Shown here piece by piece: positions 41,563 to 51,431 of a stretch of 64,000 nucleotides of DNA; the stretch's first letter is position 1, and every line of letters starts with the position of its first letter. The notes beneath the pieces are model-generated. The model searched no databases. It had not been told where the DNA came from and saw nothing but the letters and a program-made list of their open reading frames with translations. The DNA is taken from the NCBI GenBank assembly GCA_964552945.1, contig CAZKIP010000006.1, forward strand, positions 1 to 64,000, given 5' to 3'. The stretch is from CAZEAB01 sp964552945. Its GTDB lineage: Archaea > Nanobdellota > Nanobdellia > Woesearchaeales > GW2011-AR9. The position numbers were made by a program, and so were the translations under genes.

Positions 41563-43146
41563 CTATTTAATAGTAACCTTGGGACAAGTTACTTTTGATT
41601 TAAACGTTCCATCTGTAAACAATTCACTATCTTTCACTTGATAAATAGTCTTTTTTTCATCTTTATCATAAGAATGCTCATAAACTATTTTATCTCTTTC
41701 TTTATAATAAATACCATCGTCACAAACAAAAAGTTCTTTTTCTTTCAATAGTTGATTCATAGGGAATTGGTTTTCACCTCCAAGAGAATTATCCCCTATT
41801 ACGGACCTAAGGTAACCTAACATATTAATATCAACTATAAGCAAGGATTGGTCATCAAAAGTCCCGTCAACATTATACTCATAATGGGCATTACCTGGTA
41901 AAAACTTCCCTTTCTTCAACAATCCTTTCGGAATCTTCACACTACTCTCACATTTCAACCCTTCATCAATAGCATTGTCACAATCATTGTCTACATAATC
42001 GCACTTACTTCCAGTTTCATCATCCATTTTCAAAGAAACTTTGCTCTTAGTCCCTAATGAGGTAGTTATTTCCAACTCTGCTTGATCTTTCACATGAAAA
42101 TTACCTTTATTATTTTTAGTTTCAACTTCAAACGAATCAACTTTCTTCCAAGCACCATCAATTTTCGCACATACTTTGTATCCACTACAAACACCCATTA
42201 GATTCCCGCTATTTGGTTCTTTCTTGATATCGTCATCAATTTTATTACAATCGTTATCTTTACCATCACAACTCTCAGTTGCACCAGGATAAATAGTACC
42301 ATCATTAGGATCACAATCTTCTTTAGTCTGAGCAAGTTTATTGAAATTAGTTCCAGACTTCACTCCACTACATCCTTTTAAGTTGGTTCCAGGTGCACCC
42401 CAACCATCCAGGTCATCATCTTTACAAGGAGGAACAATTGTTATTTTCGCAGTTGCTATTTTACTAACTAAAGGAATATCTTTAGCCACCCCTTTATCAT
42501 CAAATTGAAAATAAGTCATCTTAACTTTTAAATCGTGGCTTGGCTCAGATTTATCATAACTACCAATTACTTTCAAATTAATAGTTGCCAAAACTTTTCC
42601 AGGACCACCAATACCACCACTTAACGCCATAAAATTGGCATCTTTCTTTAAATTTAGATTATTTACATTTTTAGTTGGAGTTCCAACTAAAGAAAAACCA
42701 GGCCCTTGTTTAATACCAGTAACTTCAAAATCACTATCAAATTCTAAATTAAATGATGCAGATTTAGCGTCATGCACCCCCTTTATTGTATTAAATTTTA
42801 CAACTACAGGAAATGTGTCTCCAGGAGCAGCAGTTCCTTTAGCAAAGTCAAACCAGATAAAGTTGTTACCTTTAGGATTAGTCGCACATTTATTTGTTTC
42901 AGGACTACAATAATTAGAAGCACAATCACTTTCTAAAGTACAATCGGCACCAATAGCTTTCCTTTCTGGAACGTCAAGATAATATGCTTGACCAACTGTC
43001 GAACCATCTTGATTAATTAAAAAATAACCGCCAATAGTTAACAAAACAATAAAAAATAGAGAGATGATTAAGAAATGCTTTTTTACAGAAAAACGTAACT
43101 TCTTCTTTTGGTACGGAACTCCTTTTTTCCTCTTTTTCACTATCAT
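41563..43146 (-). CDS. membrane-anchored cohesin/MopE surface protein (paralogue of 38543)
   Basis: 527 residues: a basic N-terminus (MIVKKRKKGVPYQKKK), a membrane helix (about 27-45), then STVGQAYYLD. A cysteine repeat (CTLESDCASNYC), a cohesin domain (about 95-245, AAPGDTFPVVVKF), a MopE-type module (CKDDDLDGWG to CDGKDNDCNKIDDD) and a C-terminal domain (GNAHYEY, GYLRSVIGDNSLGG, CDDGIYYKE) follow. That last domain aligns throughout with the protein at 38543. The gene order 41563 then 39981 repeats as 38543 then 37407, pointing to a tandem two-gene duplication. Confidence 0.78.
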   Translation of the reverse strand: MIVKKRKKGVPYQKKKLRFSVKKHFLIISLFFIVLLTIGGYFLINQDGSTVGQAYYLDVPERKAIGADCTLESDCASNYCSPETNKCATNPKGNNFIWFDFAKGTAAPGDTFPVVVKFNTIKGVHDAKSASFNLEFDSDFEVTGIKQGPGFSLVGTPTKNVNNLNLKKDANFMALSGGIGGPGKVLATINLKVIGSYDKSEPSHDLKVKMTYFQFDDKGVAKDIPLVSKIATAKITIVPPCKDDDLDGWGAPGTNLKGCSGVKSGTNFNKLAQTKEDCDPNDGTIYPGATESCDGKDNDCNKIDDDIKKEPNSGNLMGVCSGYKVCAKIDGAWKKVDSFEVETKNNKGNFHVKDQAELEITTSLGTKSKVSLKMDDETGSKCDYVDNDCDNAIDEGLKCESSVKIPKGLLKKGKFLPGNAHYEYNVDGTFDDQSLLIVDINMLGYLRSVIGDNSLGGENQFPMNQLLKEKELFVCDDGIYYKERDKIVYEHSYDKDEKKTIYQVKDSELFTDGTFKSKVTCPKVTIK

Positions 43147-43177
43147 TTTAGTAATATTTTCTACTTTTTATGTCTTT

Positions 43178-46100
43178 CTAATTATATTTTTCAAATTCAA
43201 TTACAAAAGGAGTCAAATCCCCACCATTAACTAAACCATTTTGATTTATATCTCCTCTTGAAACAACCTCTTTAGTTTGTCCTTCATATTTTTCAAATTC
43301 AATTACAAAAGGAGTCAAGTCTCCACCATTAACTTTCTTATCTTTATTAACATCTCCTTTCAAACAACCTGCAAATACACCCACAAAATCCTTATTATCC
43401 TTATTATAAATTGCATGAACGCCATTATCAGCGGTAGATAGAGTGTAAACAAATTTCCAATCTTTGTTTATACATTCAGGAGGTTCATATATGTCTAAAA
43501 CGCCATCTTTGTCATCATCTTTACCAACATCAGGCACCACTTCAGAACATGCATCCCCTTTTCCATCTCCATCTGTATCTTTCTGGTCCTTATTTGCAAC
43601 ATTTTTACAATTATCACATTCATCTCCTACACCATCATTATCTGAATCATCTTGTTTTACATTATCAACTAAAGGACAATTATCCACTCCATTCTTCACT
43701 CCATCCCCATCCGAATCTGCATTTGGATCTAACTTAACTGGGCAACCATCTTTAGTATTAGCTTTCTCATTGGGACATTTATCCTCAGAATCTTTCACTC
43801 CATCTCCATCCGAATCTGCATTAACATCTTTCTTACAAGTTGTCTTCCCAGAAGCAGTAGTACATTCAAGATTCTTACAATAGAGAGCACAATCCGTATC
43901 ATCACAATCAGTTTTAGAATCAGCATCATTATCCTTCCCGTCAGAACATTCTTCAGGAGTAGGTTTTTTACAGCTTGTAGTTCCACCCTCATAATCATCA
44001 TAGTTGTAAATGCTTTCACAACCATACTCATTACAAAAACCTTTACAACCAGGATCCTTGCAATCAAAAAGTGCTACATCAACATCATTATCTGCATCAT
44101 AATCATATTCCGTACCCATATCACCATCATTATTCTTCCCATCAATACAACTTAATTCAGGCAATTCGCATTTTCCTTTTCCAGAACAATCTAAATCATC
44201 GCAATCAACATGACTATCACCATCATTATCTTTACCATCATTACAAACTTCTGAAATAACCGGTTTCTGGCAAGTGAAAGTTTTCTTCCCATCGATAGTA
44301 GCACTCATACATTTGAACCCTTTACTAACTACACAAAAAGCATCATAACCAACACCATTTATCTCACAATTGTAACCATCTCCACCTTTACATTTATTAG
44401 GAGTAGTGGAAGAATCACAAAACAAACCGGAAGCACAATCATTATCCCCTTTACAATCTTCATAAAATTCTACAGGAACCTTAACACAGGATTTTTTACT
44501 AAGATCACAAGTCAAACCTTTCAAACAAATTTGCGAATTACACCACTTGCCTTCCTTAAGCAAACATTTTCCATTTTCACATGATGCAGCACCAACGCAA
44601 GGTCCTCCATCTTTACAAGCTTCTCCAGGTCTCACACGCCAAACATTACCTTCACATTGAATCTTAACATTATTGACTGTTTTGAAATCTGCATCATTCC
44701 CAACTTTTTTACAAGAATCTCCGGGTTTTAGAGGAGGAACACAAATTCCAGATACACAAGAACTTGCTGAAACACATTGATTACTATTTGCACAACTTTT
44801 ACCATCAGCAACTTTCCCAGTTCCACAAGCAACATCATTTGTACAATCTATGTCAGCACAATCTGTTTTCCCATTAGAATCGTCATCTTTATCGTTGGTA
44901 CAAGAAGATTCACCATAGAAAGAAGAACTTGCATCATAATTATTTTTTACATCATTAGCAGATAAATAATAACGATAAATTTTCAAGTTATCAATATAAC
45001 CATTATATGCTTGATTGCTATCTATCGTAAATTTAGTTCCAGCAACTTTTACCTGGTTAGTATTACCAATGTCCTGTTCTTCCCCAAGCAAGAATGATTC
45101 AACCTTAAGTTGGCCTGTTAAACCATTAAATGTAGCTTCAGAATCCAAAACCCCATCTAAGTAAATCTTGACTTTTTTATCAAATCTAGAAACAACTAAA
45201 TGATGCCACTTATTATCATTTACCTGTTTTTTTCCAAGAAATAATTGCTTTTTTAAAGAAATTTCAATTACTCCTTTTTCAATAAAAATCAAGAATTCGT
45301 TATCATTATTATTTTGAGCCGCAGATAATATACCGTCTCCCGTTACAGAAGTTTTCATCCACATCTCAAGCGTAAAATCATGTGCATCATCCAAAGTTTC
45401 TTTTGGAAGAATTACATAATTGCTGGAATCTCCGGGAAAGTTTAAGGATTTTGTTTGGCCTGTTGGATAAAAGCCAAAAGATTTTGTTATACGTGTAGAA
45501 GAAGTAGATATTGAACCTACAACTTGTCCATGTCTGAAATCATTAACATTTTTTACATCCTCATCAAATTTGTAGTGTACAGAAGGATTTTTACAAATCC
45601 ACTCTTCTTTACACTCAGCATCTTGACAATCGTAAGAAGTATCACTATCATCATCCTGTCCATTTTCACATTTATCTTTTCTTTCCCCACAAATGTCTCC
45701 CTTAACAAAAAGATCCCCACCATCAAAAAAGGGACAATTAGTAACAGATTCACAAATATTTTGTCGAGCAGCATCTTGCTTGGTTCCATAATTTGTGTAA
45801 AGAGTAGTATCTGGACAAGATTGAGGAACCCCTAAACATTTGTCATCAGATAAGTCATAGTTTATCGTATTATCAAATGTATCCCCACCCTGATAACCAA
45901 CATACATACATTTAGAACTAGCACAAATTTCTTTTCTTACTTTTTGAGCATTAAAATATTGTTTTTGAGAAATGTAAGGCACTGGATTTGGTGTTTGTGA
46001 TCCCTCCGTAGGTGGCAAAGGATCAGTTTTTATGGGCATAGATGAAAAATCTAAACAAGTTTTACAAGCATTAGCACAATTTGAATCTTTACAATCTACA

Positions 46101-46888
46101 TCTCCATCATTATCGTCATCTTTACCATTGTAACAAAGTTCAATTGGAATTGCTCCAGAACCACCTGTTTTTTCACCTGCTGATCCAACTGCTCCAGCTG
46201 GAAGACTGCCACCTGCAGAACCGCTTGGTAAAGGAGTACTACCAGAACCACTTGGAGAAGGAGTACTACCTGAACCACTACCAGAACCCCCCGGTAATGA
46301 GGGAGTTCCGCCACCAGTTTTAGGATCTAAATCTGAACCCCCAGAACTAGTTGTCTTAGCTTCACATTTATCACCTTTAGCAGAATTATCTCCACCATCT
46401 GTAAATGTACATCCAGATTTTTCACAAACCTTCTTCCTTCCTTCATTCTGTGAAACACCAGAAAAAGTATACTTAGAAACATCAGGACATTGAGATGCCG
46501 TATCAGTACATTTGTCATCTTTATCATTATAATTATGATTGGGATTATATTTGTCCTGTTGACCTTCTAAACCAATAAAACCACAATTGGCACTTTCACA
46601 AACTTGTTTTCTATAACCTTGTACTCGAAAATAATCTAAATTTGGATCAGAAGGAATTCTGGGATTAGATTCCTGTAAAGGAGGAAGTAATTGCACATCT
46701 GGACAAGAAACAACTTTTGGAGTTGGCGGTGGAGTTGGAGTAGGAGTTTTCTGAGAACCAGCTCTGCCAACTCCTCCATCATCACCGCCTCTTCCAGCTA
46801 AGTTACCTGAAGAAGTTAAAAGAAGCAAAGCTACAGCTAATATTCCTAAGGATATACCTACAACTAGCCAAAGCTTGTGTTTGTCCAT
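43178..46888 (-). CDS. large dockerin-bearing LamG/TSP3 surface protein
   Basis: 1236 residues: an N-terminal membrane helix (about 6-26) followed by NLAGRGG, then a Gly/Ser/Pro-rich linker (about 180-245). Six copies of a C-x3-K/G-D-D/N-D-x5-DC-x-D-x2-C module are present, and a LamG-like jelly roll (about 440-650, with VHYKFDEDV, FTLEMWMKTS and WHHLVVSRFDKKVKIYLDG). Cysteine repeats follow, then thrombospondin type 3 Ca2+ repeats (about 1045-1125, ADSDGDGVKDSEDKCP). The C-terminal dockerin has two near-identical loops (GDVNKDKKVNGGDLTPF and GDINQNGLVNGGDLTPF). It is probably an adhesive, Ca2+-stabilised surface protein. Confidence 0.85.
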   Translation of the reverse strand: MDKHKLWLVVGISLGILAVALLLLTSSGNLAGRGGDDGGVGRAGSQKTPTPTPPPTPKVVSCPDVQLLPPLQESNPRIPSDPNLDYFRVQGYRKQVCESANCGFIGLEGQQDKYNPNHNYNDKDDKCTDTASQCPDVSKYTFSGVSQNEGRKKVCEKSGCTFTDGGDNSAKGDKCEAKTTSSGGSDLDPKTGGGTPSLPGGSGSGSGSTPSPSGSGSTPLPSGSAGGSLPAGAVGSAGEKTGGSGAIPIELCYNGKDDDNDGDVDCKDSNCANACKTCLDFSSMPIKTDPLPPTEGSQTPNPVPYISQKQYFNAQKVRKEICASSKCMYVGYQGGDTFDNTINYDLSDDKCLGVPQSCPDTTLYTNYGTKQDAARQNICESVTNCPFFDGGDLFVKGDICGERKDKCENGQDDDSDTSYDCQDAECKEEWICKNPSVHYKFDEDVKNVNDFRHGQVVGSISTSSTRITKSFGFYPTGQTKSLNFPGDSSNYVILPKETLDDAHDFTLEMWMKTSVTGDGILSAAQNNNDNEFLIFIEKGVIEISLKKQLFLGKKQVNDNKWHHLVVSRFDKKVKIYLDGVLDSEATFNGLTGQLKVESFLLGEEQDIGNTNQVKVAGTKFTIDSNQAYNGYIDNLKIYRYYLSANDVKNNYDASSSFYGESSCTNDKDDDSNGKTDCADIDCTNDVACGTGKVADGKSCANSNQCVSASSCVSGICVPPLKPGDSCKKVGNDADFKTVNNVKIQCEGNVWRVRPGEACKDGGPCVGAASCENGKCLLKEGKWCNSQICLKGLTCDLSKKSCVKVPVEFYEDCKGDNDCASGLFCDSSTTPNKCKGGDGYNCEINGVGYDAFCVVSKGFKCMSATIDGKKTFTCQKPVISEVCNDGKDNDGDSHVDCDDLDCSGKGKCELPELSCIDGKNNDGDMGTEYDYDADNDVDVALFDCKDPGCKGFCNEYGCESIYNYDDYEGGTTSCKKPTPEECSDGKDNDADSKTDCDDTDCALYCKNLECTTASGKTTCKKDVNADSDGDGVKDSEDKCPNEKANTKDGCPVKLDPNADSDGDGVKNGVDNCPLVDNVKQDDSDNDGVGDECDNCKNVANKDQKDTDGDGKGDACSEVVPDVGKDDDKDGVLDIYEPPECINKDWKFVYTLSTADNGVHAIYNKDNKDFVGVFAGCLKGDVNKDKKVNGGDLTPFVIEFEKYEGQTKEVVSRGDINQNGLVNGGDLTPFVIEFEKYN

Positions 46889-46940
46889 CTATCTACCTTT
46901 TAAGTATGAAAAAGAAAACAAAATGAGTTTATATAATTTA

Positions 46941-48503
46941 CTAAGCCACAGGAGGAGATTGGAGATTTTCTATAGGGGGACCAGCAGTAACTTCATCTGG
47001 GTGTCCACCCAAATCTTGGAAAGCTTTGCTTATCTCGTCATGAGTCCATCCAGTTTGATCTTGCAAGATTTGACGTATATCAACGTCAGCAGTTCCCATT
47101 CTTCTTTCCTTAATAATCCATTCTTCCAATTCTTCAAAGTTGTAAGTAACTTTATTCTTATGAACGAAATGAACTATTAAAACAATTATAATAATTAATA
47201 ACACTAATCCGCCAGCTCCTCCAAGTACCCAAACACTATATTCCTCCCATAATCCTTCCAAATCTAAACTCTTTACTTTCTCAGTAACTACAGGAGGAAT
47301 AAATGGTTTAGAGGGTGCAGCTGGTTTTTGAATGTAAGGTTGTTTCTTTACAGATACAGGTGGACAAGTTTTACTCTCGCTTGGTTTACCTATTGTTGTC
47401 TTACAATCATGTTCATCAAAACACTTTCTGCTTCCACATTGTTGATCAGAGTTTGTCCATGATTCACATACCCAAGAATACTGACAAGCTGTACATGACC
47501 TTACTTCATATTTTACAGGATTTCCTCTACATTTAAAATCTGTTCCGGTTCTAGCTTGCTGTAAGGTAGAGTTACAATAACTCCAGGCATTATATTGATA
47601 ATTAGACTTACACCTACTTCCGCCCCCTCCAGTAGAAGGAGTTCCAGTAGATGCTGCTGGGGGAGCAACACATTTGTTACCAGTACAGATATTAGAGGTA
47701 CATTCAATTGCTCTGCTACAAGCTCCACCATTTGCTAGTTTATTAACACATTTAGTTGAAGTACAAACGCCAGTTGTACATTGTGAATCTGCTGAACAAG
47801 TTGAGCCAACAGCAATTTTATTTGCACATAATTTAGTTGTTGGATGACAAAAGTTGGAAGCGCACTGAGAATCTAAAGTACAAGCTGCACCATTAGCACT
47901 CTTTCCTGAATCTCCTAAATCTGGAGGAGCTGCACATTTATTTGTTTTAGAATCACAATGGGTAGAGATACATTCTGAATCTAAGGTACATGCAAGACCA
48001 TTAGCTTTTTTAGGAGGTGTAGTAGCACATTTTCCGCCAGTACAAATGTTAGAAGTACATTGATTGTTTGCAGTACAAGAAGCACCCGTACCTTTCTTAC
48101 AAGCATTACATTTACTTCCTCCACAATCTACTCCCGTTTCATCTTGATTTTTAACACCATCACTACAAGAAGCAGTTATACAACCAGGAGAATCAACACA
48201 AAAATTTGTTGTCGTAGTAGTACCATCACCACAATTGGTAACTAAAGAATATTTCCCTGTAGACGAATCGGATAAAGTATTATATTTGGTTGACCATGCT
48301 CCTTCACCTTGCTCAACTCCTATCATTCTAGCGGGAGTTTCTGCATTTATTATTTGTAATATTGAAGTTCCTGTACAAGCGGAAACGCTTATAGTGAAAG
48401 AAGTTGGAGAAGTATAATCAGTTTTTGGAGTAGTTACAGTTACCGCTAAAGCTAATGAAGAGAGTAAAAAAAAAATTGTTAAAAAGGAGATTATTTTCTT
48501 CAT
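46941..48503 (-). CDS. cysteine-rich type I membrane protein with TSP1-like domain
   Basis: 520 residues: a signal peptide (1-20), a beta domain (about 22-105), the module CSDGVKNQDETGVDCGG, and six or seven cysteine repeats (about 135-275). A thrombospondin-type-1-like part (about 290-380, YNAWSYCNSTLQQARTG and WVCESWTNSDQQCG) follows, then a membrane helix (about 412-435). The cytoplasmic helical tail (YNFEELEEWIIKERRMGTAD...) closely resembles the tail of the protein at 55482. The start overlaps the stop of the upstream gene by four bases (translational coupling). Confidence 0.8.
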   Translation of the reverse strand: MKKIISFLTIFFLLSSLALAVTVTTPKTDYTSPTSFTISVSACTGTSILQIINAETPARMIGVEQGEGAWSTKYNTLSDSSTGKYSLVTNCGDGTTTTTNFCVDSPGCITASCSDGVKNQDETGVDCGGSKCNACKKGTGASCTANNQCTSNICTGGKCATTPPKKANGLACTLDSECISTHCDSKTNKCAAPPDLGDSGKSANGAACTLDSQCASNFCHPTTKLCANKIAVGSTCSADSQCTTGVCTSTKCVNKLANGGACSRAIECTSNICTGNKCVAPPAASTGTPSTGGGGSRCKSNYQYNAWSYCNSTLQQARTGTDFKCRGNPVKYEVRSCTACQYSWVCESWTNSDQQCGSRKCFDEHDCKTTIGKPSESKTCPPVSVKKQPYIQKPAAPSKPFIPPVVTEKVKSLDLEGLWEEYSVWVLGGAGGLVLLIIIIVLIVHFVHKNKVTYNFEELEEWIIKERRMGTADVDIRQILQDQTGWTHDEISKAFQDLGGHPDEVTAGPPIENLQSPPVA

Positions 48504-51418
48504 TTGCCCACCGTAACTTTCAACTGTTTATCTAATTTAACTTTAGCCTTATCAGGCTTTGGATTATCATAGATAACTACAATTTTTTCCTTGATTTTAG
48601 ATTTATCTTTATGACTGATCTTGGAAACATAAGGAGTATCTTTTTTCATTGCACTGACTCTCTCTTTGTTGAATGCAATGATTGTACCTGCTGCATCTTT
48701 CATGGTTGTAAAAATCCAGAAAGGAGTTGTAACACCTGTCTCTGAACTTACCTTTGTATGTGAAATTTCGTTTGTAACTGCTTCAGCTTTAATTTTGAAA
48801 GTAGGTGCAGGAGCAACACATTTACCTCCAGTACAGATGTTGGAAATACATTCGCTTGCTAATTTACAAGTTGTACCATCGGCTTTCTTAGGAGCAGCAA
48901 CACATTTACCACCAGTACAAGTATTAGAAGTACATTCGCTTGCTAATTTACAAACTTCACCATCAGCTTTCTTTGGAGCGGTAGCACACTTCTTGTCAGC
49001 TCCACAAACACCTGTTTCACAATTATTTCCTAAATTGCAAGCCTCTCCTACTTTCTTCAAAGTATCAATAACACAAACTTTTAAAGTAGGATGACAAATA
49101 TTTTTATCAGTTCCACATTCATCATCAGTAGTACAAGCAGCACCATTATTTAGGGTACATTTGTAATTGTAACAAATAGTAGATTTACATTGATTTCCTG
49201 TAGAACAAGATTTCCCTTTCTCTAAGGAGTTACAAGCAGGATCTGCAGCACAAGTGGTATCAGCACAATCAATTCTTCTATCCAAATTATTATCCTTCCC
49301 ATCAGTACAACTAGATTCTTTCGGAGCAACGATACATTTCTTATTAGCAGTATCACAAGTTAATCCAGCCAAACAAATTTGAGAGTTACACCAAGAGCCT
49401 ACTTTTAATCTACACTTATCAGCTTCACATGAAGCTGCGCCAACACAAGGTTCTGACACTTTACAAGTTTGACCGGGTTTTACCCGCCATTCATTACTTT
49501 CACATTGTAATTCAACCTTACTAGAGGTTATAAAGTTTTTAGGATCATCATTAGGACTTACTTTAGTACATTTATCTCCCGGTTTTATCGGAGCAGCACA
49601 TTTATTATTAATACACCCTCCAGAAGTACATTCGGTTCCAAGATTACACCCTTCTCCATCAGGTTTCTTCTTAGAAACACATTTCTTGTCAGCACCACAA
49701 ACTCCCGATAGACATTCATTTGCTGCAGTACAATCACCAGTAAGAGATTTAGGAGCACAAGTTTTAGAAGGATTACAATAATTCTCATTGGTTCCACATT
49801 CATCATCTGTTGTACAAGTAGCACCATTTGATAAAGTACATTTATAATTGTAACAAGAAAGAGTTTTACATTGATTGCTATTATCACAAGCTTTACCCTT
49901 CTCCACAGTCCCATCTTTGCAAACATCCTTACTCATACAGGCAGTATCTGCACAATCTTTTACTCCATTCTTATCATTATCAATATCATCACCACAATTG
50001 GTTTCTTTAGCAGGAGCAACAGCACATACTTTAGAAGGATTACAATAATTTGAGATACACTGACTATCAGATATACAAGCGGCACCATTAGCAACAAATT
50101 TACAATTTAATTTCTCATCATAAGTATAATCTGCTCCTTTAAACTTAGCAAGATTATCATCAATACACTTTCTAATTTCTTCTATAGTATCTACTCCACC
50201 AAATGATGTAGATGTGAAGGATTTATCTCTACACTCATCCATAATTTGAGTATCAAAAGCACCAAGTACGGCTTGGTTTGAGATGTGACTGTATACTATT
50301 TTTGAACCAAAAGCGCTTACTATAGGAATTCCTTTGTAAATTTCTTCACATGAATAACCAAAACCATCATTACCTAGCTGGTAAATAATTTTGTTAACAT
50401 TAGGAAATTTCTCAGTCATTCTAATAAAACAAGAATTAGTAGTTTTATCAGGCAATAAATATACAGCATTTCCAACATTTTTCAAAGTAGTTGAGGTCAA
50501 AGTTCCAAAAGTACCATACTTCTTATAGGTATCACATGAAGCGGCAGGTTTAACACATTTTCCTAATACACAACTTTCTCCAGCAACAGGACAATCAACA
50601 GTTTCTTCTTTCCTTTCTCCATTTTCACAATATTGTTCTTTTACTTGCGTGTCACTAACACATGCATCAACAATTTTTGCTTGTTGGTTAGTAGAATCAT
50701 CAATGTAAGTTACTTCACCTAATTTATAATAATCCTTACCATCTGAATCAGTACACGTAGCAGAACTAACAGAAGTTGAAACCTTTGTAGAAGTAGAAGT
50801 TATTCCAGTAATTTTATTTCCAGCTTCATCATAAACATCAAAAGATTCGAAAGTTATTTGTGAATCACCTTCCATCTTAGGTTTCAAATTTAAAACTACG
50901 ATTTCTTGTTCACCCTTTAAAATATTATTATCCATAGGAAGAGCTACGTACTGATAATGCACTACGCCGGGAGTATCACAATTAACTTTAGAGTAAACCA
51001 TTAATTTTCCATCTGAAAATAATTTATCTAAAACACTTACATCTGGGCAAGCAGTAACTTCCAACTTTGTAGAATCATATTTCAATTTAAAATTAACTGC
51101 ACTGACAGATTTGTCAACGTTAATTTTTATCGGAACGTTTCCTGAATCTTCCAAATTATCAAAAGTAAACGCATTATTCTTTGCAAAAATACCTACTTTG
51201 TTTAGTGGAGCTGCATCTTCAATAATATGAATAGCTTTTCCTGCAAACATTCCTTGACCCGCAAAAAGAAGAATAACAATTCCCACCAAAGTAACTAAGG
51301 TTACCACCGCAATAACGAATGGTTTACTTATCTCTCCGGCATTGGTCAAAGGATGAGGTTCATTACTATGTGGAGGAAGCTTTTTGTACTTTTTCTTAAC
51401 CCTTTTTTGTTTGACCAT
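48500..51418 (-). CDS. membrane-anchored cohesin protein with many cysteine repeats
   Basis: 972 residues: a long basic N-terminus (MVKQKRVKKKYKKLPP), a membrane helix (about 33-57), then MFAGKAIHIIED. A cohesin domain follows (about 75-215) with the hallmark VNFKLKYDSTKLEVT. Next come cysteine modules of the CGDDIDNDKNGVKDCADTAC type and a long run of C-x4-5-C repeats (about 450-870). The C-terminal beta domain (about 880-972, TPFWIFTTMKDAAGTIIAF) is shared with the protein at 37407. It may act as a cell-bound scaffold for dockerin proteins; this role is inferred. Confidence 0.8.
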   Translation of the reverse strand: MVKQKRVKKKYKKLPPHSNEPHPLTNAGEISKPFVIAVVTLVTLVGIVILLFAGQGMFAGKAIHIIEDAAPLNKVGIFAKNNAFTFDNLEDSGNVPIKINVDKSVSAVNFKLKYDSTKLEVTACPDVSVLDKLFSDGKLMVYSKVNCDTPGVVHYQYVALPMDNNILKGEQEIVVLNLKPKMEGDSQITFESFDVYDEAGNKITGITSTSTKVSTSVSSATCTDSDGKDYYKLGEVTYIDDSTNQQAKIVDACVSDTQVKEQYCENGERKEETVDCPVAGESCVLGKCVKPAASCDTYKKYGTFGTLTSTTLKNVGNAVYLLPDKTTNSCFIRMTEKFPNVNKIIYQLGNDGFGYSCEEIYKGIPIVSAFGSKIVYSHISNQAVLGAFDTQIMDECRDKSFTSTSFGGVDTIEEIRKCIDDNLAKFKGADYTYDEKLNCKFVANGAACISDSQCISNYCNPSKVCAVAPAKETNCGDDIDNDKNGVKDCADTACMSKDVCKDGTVEKGKACDNSNQCKTLSCYNYKCTLSNGATCTTDDECGTNENYCNPSKTCAPKSLTGDCTAANECLSGVCGADKKCVSKKKPDGEGCNLGTECTSGGCINNKCAAPIKPGDKCTKVSPNDDPKNFITSSKVELQCESNEWRVKPGQTCKVSEPCVGAASCEADKCRLKVGSWCNSQICLAGLTCDTANKKCIVAPKESSCTDGKDNNLDRRIDCADTTCAADPACNSLEKGKSCSTGNQCKSTICYNYKCTLNNGAACTTDDECGTDKNICHPTLKVCVIDTLKKVGEACNLGNNCETGVCGADKKCATAPKKADGEVCKLASECTSNTCTGGKCVAAPKKADGTTCKLASECISNICTGGKCVAPAPTFKIKAEAVTNEISHTKVSSETGVTTPFWIFTTMKDAAGTIIAFNKERVSAMKKDTPYVSKISHKDKSKIKEKIVVIYDNPKPDKAKVKLDKQLKVTVGK

Positions 51419-51431
51419 TATCCATGTTTTT

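Noticed and set aside
43464..46323. Several plus-strand frames of 60-140 codons in the surface cluster
   Set aside because: They are mirror images of Asp/Cys-rich repeats on the minus strand and have no ribosome sites or recognisable domains.
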